60,068 nt of DNA from Bacteroidaceae bacterium (lineage in GTDB: Bacteria; Bacteroidota; Bacteroidia; Bacteroidales; Bacteroidaceae). The position numbers and the translations under genes were made by a program. Shown here piece after piece: positions 46,144 through 54,353 of the stretch. Where the stretch lies: assembly GCA_017617235.1 (NCBI GenBank), contig JAFZWQ010000022.1, forward strand, positions 1 through 60,068. Direction: 5' to 3'. How positions within the stretch are numbered: position 1 is the first letter of the stretch; every line of letters starts with the position of its first letter. The notes below the pieces were generated by a model that searched no databases, was not told where the DNA came from, and worked only from the letters and a program-made list of their open reading frames with translations.

Positions 46144-47961
46144 ATGAATTACCCTAAAATTGGGATTCGTCCCACTATCGACGGTCGCCAGGGCGGCGTC
46201 CGCGAGAGTCTTGAAGAAAAGACTATGGCACTGGCTAAAGCCGTTGCCGAGTTAATAACTGCAAACCTGCGCAATGGAGATGGTTCGCCTGTGGAGTGCG
46301 TGATTGCCGATGGCACCATTGGTCGTGTGGCAGAGAGTGCTGCTTGTGCTGAGAAATTCGAGCGCGAGGGAGTTGGCTCTACCATCACGGTTACCTCATG
46401 TTGGTGTTATGGTTCAGAAACGATGGATATGAATCCTCACTACCCCAAGGCCGTCTGGGGCTTCAATGGAACAGAGCGTCCAGGTGCTGTCTATCTGGCT
46501 GCCGTATTAGCTGCCCATGCCCAGAAGGGTCTGCCCGCTTTTGGCATCTATGGTCACGACGTGCAGGACATTGCAGATAACACCATTCCTGCCGATGTGG
46601 CAGAAAAGATTCTGCGCTTTGCCCGTGCTGCTCAGGCCGTTGCTACAATGAAGGGCAAGAGTTACCTGTCGCTGGGTAACACCTGCATGGGTATTGCTGG
46701 TAGTATTGTCAATGCCGACTTCCTGCAGAACTATCTGGGCATGCGAACGGAATACGTATCGCTGGTAGAAATTCTGCGCCGTGTCGACTTCAATATCTTT
46801 GACCCCGAGGAGTTCAAAAATGCGATGGAATGGGTAGAAAAGTACTGTAAGCCGCAGGAAGGTCATGACTACAACGAGGACCGTCCGCTGTTCCCTGGCA
46901 CACCCATGACCACTTTTAATGGCAAGGGCAAAGGCAAGAACCGTGCCGAGAAGGATGCCGACTGGGAGTTCACGGTGAAGACCATGATGATTATTCGCGA
47001 TTTGATGGAGGGCAACCCGCGTCTGCTCGATATGGGTTACAAGGAAGAGGCTCTGGGACACAATGCCATCGCTGCTGGTGTGCAGGGGCAACGTCAGTGG
47101 ACAGACTATAAGCCAAACTTTGACTTCCCAGAATCGATGCTATGCACATCGTTCGATTGGAACGGTAAACGTGAGGCAAAGATTTTGGCTACCGAGAACG
47201 ACTTCTTGAATGGTATGACGATGCTCTTCGGTCATCTGTTGACCAACCGTGGTGTCATGTTCTCCGACATCCGTACCTATTGGAGCCCAGAGGCTGTGGA
47301 ACGTGTTGCAGGAAAGCGTCCTGAGGGCGCAGCAGCTGGCGGCTTTATACATCTTATTAATAGTGGGGCTACGACGCTCGATGCAACGGGTGCTGCTACC
47401 GACCAGGACGGTAAACCCACCATCAAACCGCATTGGGAGTTGACCGACCAGGATGTGGAAGCCTGCCTGAAGGCCACTAGTTGGATGCCTGCAGACCGCG
47501 ACTATTTCCGTGGCGGTGGTTACAGCTCACACTTCGTCACCAAGGGTGGAATGCCTATGACAATGATGCGCTTGAACATGGTGCAGGGCCTTGGTCCCGT
47601 GCTGCAGTTGGCTGAAGGCTGGACGGTGGAACTCGCCCCGAAGACGCACGATATCCTCGACAAGCGTACGGACCCCACATGGCCCACTACTTGGTTTGTA
47701 CCTCGCCTTGACCCTACTAAGGACTGCTTCAAGGATGTTTATAGCGTGATGAACAGTTGGGGAGCTAATCACGGTGCCATTGCCTATGGCCATATTGGTG
47801 CCGATATGTTGACATTGTGTAGCATCCTTCGCATCCCTGTCTGCATGCATAACATTGAGGATAAGGACATCTTCCGTCCCGCCGCATGGAATGCCTTTGG
47901 AATGGACAAAGAGGGAGCTGACTATCGAGCATGCACCAATTTCGGACCATTATATAAATAA
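46144..47961 (+). CDS. fucI: L-fucose isomerase
   Basis: 605 residues, the usual length for FucI (about 590-600). It converts L-fucose to L-fuculose. The N-terminus [21 protein letters not shown] is diagnostic. Metal-site segments expected in FucI are present: [19 protein letters not shown] near residue 320 and the Asp/Glu region before it ([19 protein letters not shown]), with [16 protein letters not shown] near 434. fucP follows after 3 bases. No fuculokinase or aldolase gene is in the window. Confidence 0.97.
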   Translation: MNYPKIGIRPTIDGRQGGVRESLEEKTMALAKAVAELITANLRNGDGSPVECVIADGTIGRVAESAACAEKFEREGVGSTITVTSCWCYGSETMDMNPHYPKAVWGFNGTERPGAVYLAAVLAAHAQKGLPAFGIYGHDVQDIADNTIPADVAEKILRFARAAQAVATMKGKSYLSLGNTCMGIAGSIVNADFLQNYLGMRTEYVSLVEILRRVDFNIFDPEEFKNAMEWVEKYCKPQEGHDYNEDRPLFPGTPMTTFNGKGKGKNRAEKDADWEFTVKTMMIIRDLMEGNPRLLDMGYKEEALGHNAIAAGVQGQRQWTDYKPNFDFPESMLCTSFDWNGKREAKILATENDFLNGMTMLFGHLLTNRGVMFSDIRTYWSPEAVERVAGKRPEGAAAGGFIHLINSGATTLDATGAATDQDGKPTIKPHWELTDQDVEACLKATSWMPADRDYFRGGGYSSHFVTKGGMPMTMMRLNMVQGLGPVLQLAEGWTVELAPKTHDILDKRTDPTWPTTWFVPRLDPTKDCFKDVYSVMNSWGANHGAIAYGHIGADMLTLCSILRIPVCMHNIEDKDIFRPAAWNAFGMDKEGADYRACTNFGPLYK

Positions 47962-47964
47962 GGT

Positions 47965-49260
47965 ATGGAAAAGAAAAGATTAGTCGAGAAGAAATACCTC
48001 TTCACCTTCATTCTAATCACCTCGCTGTTTGCCCTGTGGGGTTTTGCCAACGACATCACTAATCCCATGGTGGCGGCTTTTCAGACGTTGATGGAAATAT
48101 CGGCAGCGAAGGCTTCGATGGTGCAGTTTGCTTTCTATGGAGGTTACGCCACAATGGCTGTGCCCGCTGCCCTGTTCATCCGCAAATATTCGTATAAGGT
48201 GGGTGTGCTTATCGGCCTCGGGCTTTATGCCGTTGGAGCGTTCCTGTTCATCCCTGCGGCGCAGTTCCAGGAATTCACTTTCTTCTGCGTATCACTGTAC
48301 ATCCTTACGTTTGGATTGGCCTTCCTCGAGACTAGCGCCAACCCATTCATCCTCTCGCTGGGCGACAAGTCAAATTCCACACGTCGCCTGAATTTGGCGC
48401 AGGCCTTCAATCCTGTGGGCTCGCTGTCGGGTATGGCAGTGGCTTCGTTTATTGTACTGCCCAACCTTATCTCCGATAAACGTGATGCTACTGGACAGAT
48501 TATCTTCGGCTCACTTTCCGAAGCCGAAAAAAATAATATCCGTTTGCACGATCTTGCTGTCATCCGCGACCCTTATGTGGCCATCGGTCTGGTGGTTCTG
48601 GTGATGTTTGTCATCATCGCCCTTACCAAAATGCCCTCCCTGAAAGGCGAGCAGGATGGTAAGACTAGCGCCCGCACCACTCTTTCCCGTCTGTGGCACA
48701 ACAAGATTTACCGCAACGGAGTGTTGGCGCAGGTGCTGTATGTGGCTGCGCAGATTATGGTATGGACCTTCATTATTCAGTATGCCGACCATTTGGGCAT
48801 CGACAAAGCTACGGCCCAGCGTTATAACATCCTGGCGATGTCGTTGTCGCTGACGGGGCGTTTCTTGGGAACCTTCATCATGAGGTGGGTCAACCAGCGT
48901 CGTCTGCTGGCCTTCTTTGGCGTGGGTGCTTCCATCTGCACGTTCGGTGCCATCTGCATCGAAGGCATGATGGGTCTTTACAGCCTCGTCTGCATCAGCT
49001 TCTTTATGTCCATAATGTTCCCCAGCATTTACGGTATTGCGCTCGAGAATGTCCAGAGCGAGGATACCTCCCTGGGTGCAGCCTTCCTGGTAATGGCTAT
49101 CGTGGGTGGTGCCCTGATGCCTCCTTTGCAGGGTCATTTCATCGACCAGCAGGTCATTTTCGGTTGGCCCGCTGTGAATGTCTCGTTTTGTTTGCCGTTC
49201 TTCTGTTTCTTGCTGATTACGATTTACGGTTTCTGGTCATTTAAACTGAAGAATAGATAA
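47965..49260 (+). CDS. fucP: L-fucose:H+ symporter
   Basis: 431 residues, 12 helices of the major facilitator superfamily, FHS group. LFALWGFANDITNPMVAAFQ near residue 17 and ETSANPFILSLGDKSNSTRRLNLAQAFNPVGS near 122 are FucP signatures, including the Asp and Glu used for proton coupling and sugar binding. It imports L-fucose across the inner membrane. The stop codon shares its last base with the start of the mutarotase gene. Confidence 0.94.
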   Translation: MEKKRLVEKKYLFTFILITSLFALWGFANDITNPMVAAFQTLMEISAAKASMVQFAFYGGYATMAVPAALFIRKYSYKVGVLIGLGLYAVGAFLFIPAAQFQEFTFFCVSLYILTFGLAFLETSANPFILSLGDKSNSTRRLNLAQAFNPVGSLSGMAVASFIVLPNLISDKRDATGQIIFGSLSEAEKNNIRLHDLAVIRDPYVAIGLVVLVMFVIIALTKMPSLKGEQDGKTSARTTLSRLWHNKIYRNGVLAQVLYVAAQIMVWTFIIQYADHLGIDKATAQRYNILAMSLSLTGRFLGTFIMRWVNQRRLLAFFGVGASICTFGAICIEGMMGLYSLVCISFFMSIMFPSIYGIALENVQSEDTSLGAAFLVMAIVGGALMPPLQGHFIDQQVIFGWPAVNVSFCLPFFCFLLITIYGFWSFKLKNR

Positions 49261-49646
49261 TGGAAAATTCAGGTTATAAACAGAAGCAGCACGGGGTGCC
49301 TGTGAAACGCTACGTGCAGACGATGGATTTGAAGGACGATCCCGCGTTGATTGCCGAGTATCGTCGTCGCCACAGCCGTGAGGAGGCGTGGAAGGAGATT
49401 CGTGAGGGAATCCGCCAGGTCGGTATCCTCGAGATGGAGGTTTATCTGTTGGACACGCGCATTGTGATGGTTGTTGATACGCCCCTTGACTTCGACTGGG
49501 ACTCTGCTATGGCTCGATTGGCCACGCTGCCTCGTCAGCAGGAATGGGAGGACTACATGGCCATCTTCCAAAAGTGTGCCGAAGGTGCCACCAGCGACGA
49601 GAAATGGCAAATGATGGATCGAATCTTCTACCTCTACGAAGACTGA
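49260..49646 (+). CDS. L-rhamnose/L-fucose mutarotase-family protein (COG3254)
   Basis: 128 residues, a ferredoxin-like fold of the RhaM type: KRYVQTMDLKDDPALIAEYRRRHS near residue 16 holds the catalytic Tyr and His, LEMEVYLLDTRIVMVVDT is the central strand region and WEDYMAIFQ the C-terminal helix. RhaM interconverts anomers of L-rhamnose. FucU, the usual fucose mutarotase, is unrelated in sequence, so this looks like a RhaM-type enzyme used on fucose. It overlaps fucP by 1 base and ends the operon. Confidence 0.87.
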   Translation: MENSGYKQKQHGVPVKRYVQTMDLKDDPALIAEYRRRHSREEAWKEIREGIRQVGILEMEVYLLDTRIVMVVDTPLDFDWDSAMARLATLPRQQEWEDYMAIFQKCAEGATSDEKWQMMDRIFYLYED

Positions 49647-49654
49647 TTATAAAT

Positions 49655-49690
49655 AAATAGCCGCTACCGTAAGATAGCGGCTATTTGTTT
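49655..49690. terminator. Bidirectional terminator after the fucose operon
   Basis: A 12-bp perfect stem, AAATAGCCGCTA (49655-49666) with TAGCGGCTATTT (49675-49686), shared with the convergent CotH-like gene. Confidence 0.9.
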
Positions 49691-51545
49691 ATCGTACAAT
49701 AACTTTCTGGGAGGTTGTCCCCTGGTGGATGATGTAGACACCGGGGCGTAGGTCGTTGAGGCTGTTGCCACAGGGCTGGCCGGCGATGGTGAAGACGCGA
49801 TAGGGCAGGGCGGTGTTGACGCGGACGGTGGCAATGGCGTTGGGAACGTAGGTGTATTGTAGCTTCTTGTCCATCCAGGCCAGGCGTTCCTTCATGAAAC
49901 GACGCACGTTCTGTACCTCGGCCGTGTAGCTGCCCCAGAGTTTGGGATTTTGGTGCACCTTGGTGTTCATGATTTTCCAGCGAAGGAAATTCAGGCGTTG
50001 CGACTGGTTCAGTTCCGTTTCCAGCGAATCGATGAAGGCCACCAGATTCTCTTCGGTAAGTCCTGCCTGTCGGGCCTCGTCCCAAATCTCGAGCATCTGT
50101 TTCTTTGCTGTCGCATTCTTCACTACGATGTTGTCGACGAATGTCTTCATATTCCCAGCGCAACTGCCACCGCTGCGATAGATGTAGTCGCTCTTGCTGC
50201 AGACGGGATAGGTGCGGTTGTCGTTATCGAAAGCCAAGTCGAAATCCCACACGGGACCTGTGTACATCTGGTTGTTTTCGCGATCCTTGTACATGAAGAC
50301 GCTCCAGTACGTATCTGTGTTGCCCGACAGTTCGCCCACCAGAAAATGGCGCAGGAAGGTATTCGTGTCGAGGTACGTCGACCACTGGCTCTCCATATTG
50401 TTAAAATAGGACTTGATGTAATTCTTCTGCTGTGTCGTGATGGAGTCTTCCTCGGGAGATTTTATGGTGACAGGATTCCCCTTGTTGGATTTGAACCACG
50501 AGTTTTCTTTATCGGCATAGGCATCTATCTCGATGAAATAGCCGCCTGTCAGTTCTATCCCGCTGTTGTCGGCAGAGGTCATCTCTGTGATTTCCACGCG
50601 GTGCTTGTGAACCTGAACTTGGTCGCACAACTGATAGCAACCCTTGTATTCGCCATTGAGCAGCACGTCGACTGCGGTCCCATAAGGCGTGTAAGGCATG
50701 CCGATCCGCTTGCTCAGTTCGAAGGCCAACAGATTGCGCATCAGCGTTTTGTCGCCATAGTTGTTGATCAGGGTCCACTTCTTTGCCTTGCCTGGGGCAT
50801 CGAGCACTTTCTGCTTGGTATCGAACTTTATGCGATAGGGCTTCTTGGGGAAGCCGCGTGAGGCATTACCGCGTTCGCGGGTTGTGCCGGATTCTGAGAG
50901 CAACTTCGTGCCGTTCTCGGAAATAATGGTCAGTTGCGATACAATCTGATGTTCCTTGTCGTAGGGTATTTCGCCATTCAGGGTGTGTATGCTGACGGTG
51001 GGTAGGTTCGTAACCTGATAGAGATGCGAATCGTCGCCCTCGTCGGGGTAACCGTAGAACTCTAGCTCGGCAATGTTGCAACGGGCATCGGAGGGTCCGA
51101 TATACCGCACATAGCGGAAGCCGCGCGAACAGTCGATATCGGCATACGACATTTGTCCAATTTTGCCCTTTTCATCGACAATATACAACGGAAGGGCATC
51201 CATGAAGTCTGGACTGTTGGCACCCTCGAAAACAGCCAGTAACACCCTTGCCTCACCCTGACTGTCGTTGCGTGGCGACCAGCCCACACGGGTAATGACA
51301 TGAGGGCTGCCCAGGTCTAAGCCTGCCCACGTGTAACTGCGTTCCCACGAGGCAAAGTATGTGTTCAGGTTGCCGTCGAAGGCATTGGCGCAGGTGTTTA
51401 CGGTCGTCGTGGACTTGGACGTGTTGTTGTAATCCACACACTCCTTTGTGCCAATCACCACACCTGTCAATTTGTCGTCGGCAGATGCCTCAGCCGTCAG
51501 CAAAATCAGTATTAATAAAAGGAAGAACCGCAACTGTAACTTCAT
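49689..51545 (-). CDS. Secreted CotH-kinase-like protein with F5/8-type domain
   Basis: About 618 residues from ATG 51545 (signal MKLQLRFFLLLILILLTAEASA). Residues about 30-150 resemble an F5/8 type C (discoidin) carbohydrate-binding domain (WAGLDLGSPHVITRVGWSPR). The CotH-like kinase fold covers about 175-500: GNASRGFPKKPYRIKFD, YGDKTLMRNLLAFELSKRIGMPYTP, GEYKGCYQLCDQVQ and VWDFDLAFDND. CotH proteins in other bacteria phosphorylate secreted proteins. The C-terminus (VFTIAGQPCGNSLNDLRPGVYIIHQG) is a type-IX-like sorting tail, so surface display is likely. Function here is not known. Confidence 0.88.
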   Translation of the reverse strand: MKLQLRFFLLLILILLTAEASADDKLTGVVIGTKECVDYNNTSKSTTTVNTCANAFDGNLNTYFASWERSYTWAGLDLGSPHVITRVGWSPRNDSQGEARVLLAVFEGANSPDFMDALPLYIVDEKGKIGQMSYADIDCSRGFRYVRYIGPSDARCNIAELEFYGYPDEGDDSHLYQVTNLPTVSIHTLNGEIPYDKEHQIVSQLTIISENGTKLLSESGTTRERGNASRGFPKKPYRIKFDTKQKVLDAPGKAKKWTLINNYGDKTLMRNLLAFELSKRIGMPYTPYGTAVDVLLNGEYKGCYQLCDQVQVHKHRVEITEMTSADNSGIELTGGYFIEIDAYADKENSWFKSNKGNPVTIKSPEEDSITTQQKNYIKSYFNNMESQWSTYLDTNTFLRHFLVGELSGNTDTYWSVFMYKDRENNQMYTGPVWDFDLAFDNDNRTYPVCSKSDYIYRSGGSCAGNMKTFVDNIVVKNATAKKQMLEIWDEARQAGLTEENLVAFIDSLETELNQSQRLNFLRWKIMNTKVHQNPKLWGSYTAEVQNVRRFMKERLAWMDKKLQYTYVPNAIATVRVNTALPYRVFTIAGQPCGNSLNDLRPGVYIIHQGTTSQKVIVR

Positions 51546-51573
51546 TATCGACTCGATTAACGCAATCAGGGTG

Positions 51574-51581
51574 CAAAGGTA
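51574..51581 (-). promoter_or_regulatory. -7 box of the CotH-like gene promoter
   Basis: TACCTTTG on the minus strand, 28 bases before ATG 51545. It lies inside the upstream extension of the frame and so supports the shorter start. Confidence 0.55.
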
Positions 51582-51642
51582 CACATTATATTTATATTAT
51601 TGCGTGAATCCGATGTTAAAGTTGCGAGATGATGTGAATTAT

Positions 51643-51810
51643 TTAGTCTTTTCGAGTGGACTTATCTTCAGGTTCATTGAAAATTTTCCAACGATAATCG
51701 TAGAATTGGTCGTGGCGTTTCGACTGCAGGATTAACAAGAGACCAATCACAGCCAGCACCAAAATGACAGCGATTATCACGGCAAATAAGACAACATCCT
51801 TTGTTACCAT
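51643..51810 (-). CDS. 55-residue single-helix membrane protein, function unknown
   Basis: A short frame that translates to MVTKDVVLFAVIIAVILVLA and continues to a TAA at 51643. Residues about 6-29 are a strongly hydrophobic helix; the remainder is a basic then acidic soluble tail (KRHDQFYDYRWKIFNEP). A near-consensus promoter (TTTG, 20 bases, TACCTTTG) sits 27 bases before the ATG, which is much better than chance support for so small a gene. No family is recognised; small respiratory-complex subunits have a similar size but no similarity is claimed. Confidence 0.72.
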   Translation of the reverse strand: MVTKDVVLFAVIIAVILVLAVIGLLLILQSKRHDQFYDYRWKIFNEPEDKSTRKD

Positions 51811-51836
51811 ATTTTATTATGTCTTTAAAATCGCTG

Positions 51837-51868
51837 CAAAGGTAGGTGTTTCTTTGAAGTATGCCAAA
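51837..51868 (-). promoter_or_regulatory. Promoter of the 55-residue membrane protein
   Basis: On the minus strand: TTTG (51868-51865), 20 bases, TACCTTTG (51844-51837). Full match to the Bacteroidota consensus. Confidence 0.75.
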
Positions 51869-51961
51869 GATGGAGGTGGTGTGGGGTGAGATTTTGTAAA
51901 TTTTGTGAGTGAATTGTAAATTCTGTGACTCCCGAGACCATGCTGTTATGAAAATATGTCG

Positions 51962-51969
51962 TAATTTTG
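51962..51969 (+). promoter_or_regulatory. -7 box of the membrane-AraC regulator
   Basis: TAATTTTG 20 bases before the ATG at 51989. The -33 element is not clear. Confidence 0.45.
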
Positions 51970-51988
51970 TGGACAAATTCGAAAGGAC

Positions 51989-52723
51989 ATGTACGGACAA
52001 GAGAGTCTTCTGGATTACACTTTTATTATGCTCTACGGTGGGGTTTGCATGCTGGTCATGGCAGCTGGTCTCTATCTGTGGCTGAGACGCAACAACGCCA
52101 TTGCCCCTGCTGTGAATCCTCCGACGGCTTTGCGCCGATGGACAGCTGCCTTCTTCCTTATGGCGGCATTGAGCCATGTGTGGTGGTATGTGATAGGTGT
52201 CTATTGGCTGACGGACGACCGCCTGATACGTAACACTGTGACCATTGCGCTCGATCGTATAACGCTGGTTCCATTGGTTATGGCATTGCTGCTGAATATG
52301 TTGCAGGATTGCCGACGCAGGCTCTGGCCCTGGGTCGTGGCACACATCCCTATTGTGGTCTTTACTGCAGTGGGTATTGCCAAGCACGACGTATTCATTG
52401 GCATAGAATTGGTGCATTACTGGCAATTAGCTGTCATCCTGTTGTTTGTCATATATTACATACGTTCGTTGGTGCAATACGGCCGTTGGCTGCATGAGAA
52501 TTATGTAGACCTGGAACACAAGGAGGTGTGGCAGAGCCTTGTGTTCGTGATTGTCCTGTTTGTCGTTTACGATGTTTATACCACAAACGCCGGAGAAATG
52601 ATAAAGGAGTATTTGGCACAGGTGATAACGATTGTTATCGTAGGATTCCTGATATGGCGCGTGGAGACGTTGCAACAGCTTGAGAACGTTGTTATAAATA
52701 AATCGGAATTACCCCCCCCCTGA
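51989..52723 (+). CDS. Membrane-bound AraC-type regulator, N-terminal half (frameshifted)
   Basis: 244 residues with about seven membrane helices (TFIMLYGGVCMLVMAAGLYLWL; AAFFLMAALSHVWWYVIGVYW; WPWVVAHIPIVVFTAV; LAVILLFVIYYI; SLVFVIVLFVVYDVY; VITIVIVGFLIWRV). It stops just after a run of nine C, reading PPP then stop. Bacteroidota have many regulators in which such a membrane half continues into a C-terminal AraC DNA-binding domain. Here that domain follows in the next frame at 52722-53102. With one C fewer (or two more) the two would join as one protein of about 370 residues. Confidence 0.85.
   Translation: MYGQESLLDYTFIMLYGGVCMLVMAAGLYLWLRRNNAIAPAVNPPTALRRWTAAFFLMAALSHVWWYVIGVYWLTDDRLIRNTVTIALDRITLVPLVMALLLNMLQDCRRRLWPWVVAHIPIVVFTAVGIAKHDVFIGIELVHYWQLAVILLFVIYYIRSLVQYGRWLHENYVDLEHKEVWQSLVFVIVLFVVYDVYTTNAGEMIKEYLAQVITIVIVGFLIWRVETLQQLENVVINKSELPPP
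52712..52720 (+). repeat. Poly-C tract (C9) at the frameshift point
   Basis: Nine consecutive C between the membrane and DNA-binding halves of the regulator. Eight or eleven C would keep the frame open. Such tracts are typical slipped-strand switches and also typical read or assembly errors. Confidence 0.95.
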
Positions 52724-53102
52724 TGCGAACTCCTATAATATTCCTGAAAACATCGAGAAGATGCTAGAGAAACACTGCGAGAATACCCAACTCTACCTGC
52801 GACACGACCTTACCCTGCAGCAGCTTTCCACAGCTATTGGTACAAACCGTACCTACCTGAGCGCTTATTTTGCCCAACGGAACATTACATACAATACCTA
52901 CATAAACAGCCTACGAATTGAACATTTTATCCGAATTTATCGAGAAAATAAAGATTCTTTACAATCAATTACAGCCTTACAACTCGCTCATGAAAGCGGG
53001 TTCTACAACTATAATACCTTTAGTTCAGCCTTTAAACGATATGTTGGCTTCACAGTAGCTGAATGGATGAAGAGTGAAGATGCCACTAAACCGTCGACAT
53101 AA
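52722..53102 (+). CDS. AraC-type DNA-binding domain, C-terminal half of the split regulator
   Basis: The frame is open through the poly-C tract; read from 52722 it gives DANSYNIPENIEKMLEKHCEN and leads into the HTH domain. The first ATG in frame is 52761 (113 residues). Two helix-turn-helix units are visible: LTLQQLSTAIGTNRTYLSAYF near residue 20 and SITALQLAHESGFYNYNTFSSAFKRYVGFT near 74, the AraC/XylS signature. If unswitched, it may be made from 52761 as a soluble DNA-binding protein. Target genes are unknown. Confidence 0.85.
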   Translation, partial: DANSYNIPENIEKMLEKHCENTQLYLRHDLTLQQLSTAIGTNRTYLSAYFAQRNITYNTYINSLRIEHFIRIYRENKDSLQSITALQLAHESGFYNYNTFSSAFKRYVGFTVAEWMKSEDATKPST

Positions 53103-53132
53103 TCTGTAAACGCACCCCACGAGCAGCCGCGT

Positions 53133-53196
53133 CCCAACGCTACCGGCTTAGCGTCACATCGCTAGGCGCCTAGCGTTGCAACGCTCCGACGGTAGG
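53133..53196. repeat. Dispersed intergenic hairpin repeat, copy 2 (inverted)
   Basis: Reverse complement matches 17652-17715 at about 57 of 64 bases, with a fully identical stretch of 30 bases that includes the palindrome GCGTTGCAACGC. An internal CTAGGCGCCTAG palindrome lies at 53162-53173. It occupies the gap (53103-53331) between the regulator and the dehydrogenase gene. Confidence 0.85.
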
Positions 53197-53331
53197 GATG
53201 GGGGGCTAAGATAGCAGCATGCAATTCGTGGCAAAAGGTTAAAGACTATGAAAAAAGTTGCTGTTCCATTGCGGATAGCAGCTTTTTTCGTATCTTCGCG
53301 GTGGTTTAAGGTTAAAAGATACATATAAAGC

Positions 53332-54348
53332 ATGAAAGCATTACAGATTTCTGACACAAAGAAGCTGGAGGTGATAGAGCTTCCGGCCCCGCAGCCCGCT
53401 GCCGGCGAGGTGCTGCTGCGCATTAACTATGTTGGCTTTTGCGGCTCGGACCTGAACACGTTTCGCGGTCGTAACAGTATGGCCCTGAAACCCGTGATTC
53501 CTGGACACGAAATCAGTGCCACCATCGAAGCCGTGGGCAGCGATGTACCAGTGGCTTTCAGCAAGGGACAGACGGTTACCGTGGACCCCTATACGGCCTG
53601 TGGCAACTGCCCTTCGTGCCGTCGCCGTCGCTTCAATGCCTGTCAGCATAACGAGACACTGGGCGTACAGCGTCATGGTGCCATGCGTGAATTCATGAGC
53701 GTTCCCTGGCAGAAGGTGATTCCTGCCGAAGGCATCGAGCCCCAGGACATCGCCCTGATTGAACCCATGAGTGTGGGCTTCCATGCTGTGGATCGTGCCC
53801 AGGTTACGGACAGCGATACGGTGCTGGTAATCGGTTGCGGCATGATTGGCGTGGGTGCCATCGTGCGTGCCTCGCTGCGTGGTGCTACGGTGATTGCTAT
53901 GGACCTGGACGACGAGAAACTGGCGTTGGCCCGCGAACTGGGCGCATCAGGTACGGTAAACTCCGGCAAGGAAGATGTACACGAGGCATTGTCGCAACTG
54001 ACCAATGGCTGCGGTCCTGATGTGGTAGTGGAGGCAGTAGGTTCCATCGTTACCTACCAGACAGCCATCAACGAGGTCGCCTTCACAGGTCGCGTGGTAT
54101 GCATCGGCTATGCCCCTGCCGACGTGAACCTTACCACCAAGTTCTTCGTGCAGAAGGAATTGGACATCCGTGGCTCGCGTAACGCCTTGCCCGATGACTT
54201 CCGTGCCGTTATCCGATACCTGCGTCGTGGCGATTGTCCCACAGACCGACTGATATCGGGCATCGTAGCTCCCGAGGATGCAGCACGGGCTATGGCCGAC
54301 TGGGATGCTGCCCCTGGAAAAGTGTTCCGAATCCTGGTAAAATTCTAA
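53332..54348 (+). CDS. Zinc-binding medium-chain alcohol dehydrogenase
   Basis: 338 residues. Catalytic zinc ligands are in GFCGSDL (Cys near 37) and IPGHE (His-Glu near 62); the structural zinc site is CGNCPSCRRRRFNAC near 87. The NAD(P)-binding Rossmann motif is VIGCGMIGVGAIV near 165, followed by an acidic MDLDDEK that favours NAD. Relatives are sugar or sugar-acid dehydrogenases of the sorbitol/threonine/galactonate groups. It could act in the fucose route upstream, but it is separated by 3.7 kb. GH92-BSP follows 5 bases downstream. The substrate is not assigned. Confidence 0.9.
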   Translation: MKALQISDTKKLEVIELPAPQPAAGEVLLRINYVGFCGSDLNTFRGRNSMALKPVIPGHEISATIEAVGSDVPVAFSKGQTVTVDPYTACGNCPSCRRRRFNACQHNETLGVQRHGAMREFMSVPWQKVIPAEGIEPQDIALIEPMSVGFHAVDRAQVTDSDTVLVIGCGMIGVGAIVRASLRGATVIAMDLDDEKLALARELGASGTVNSGKEDVHEALSQLTNGCGPDVVVEAVGSIVTYQTAINEVAFTGRVVCIGYAPADVNLTTKFFVQKELDIRGSRNALPDDFRAVIRYLRRGDCPTDRLISGIVAPEDAARAMADWDAAPGKVFRILVKF

Positions 54349-54353
54349 ACGCG

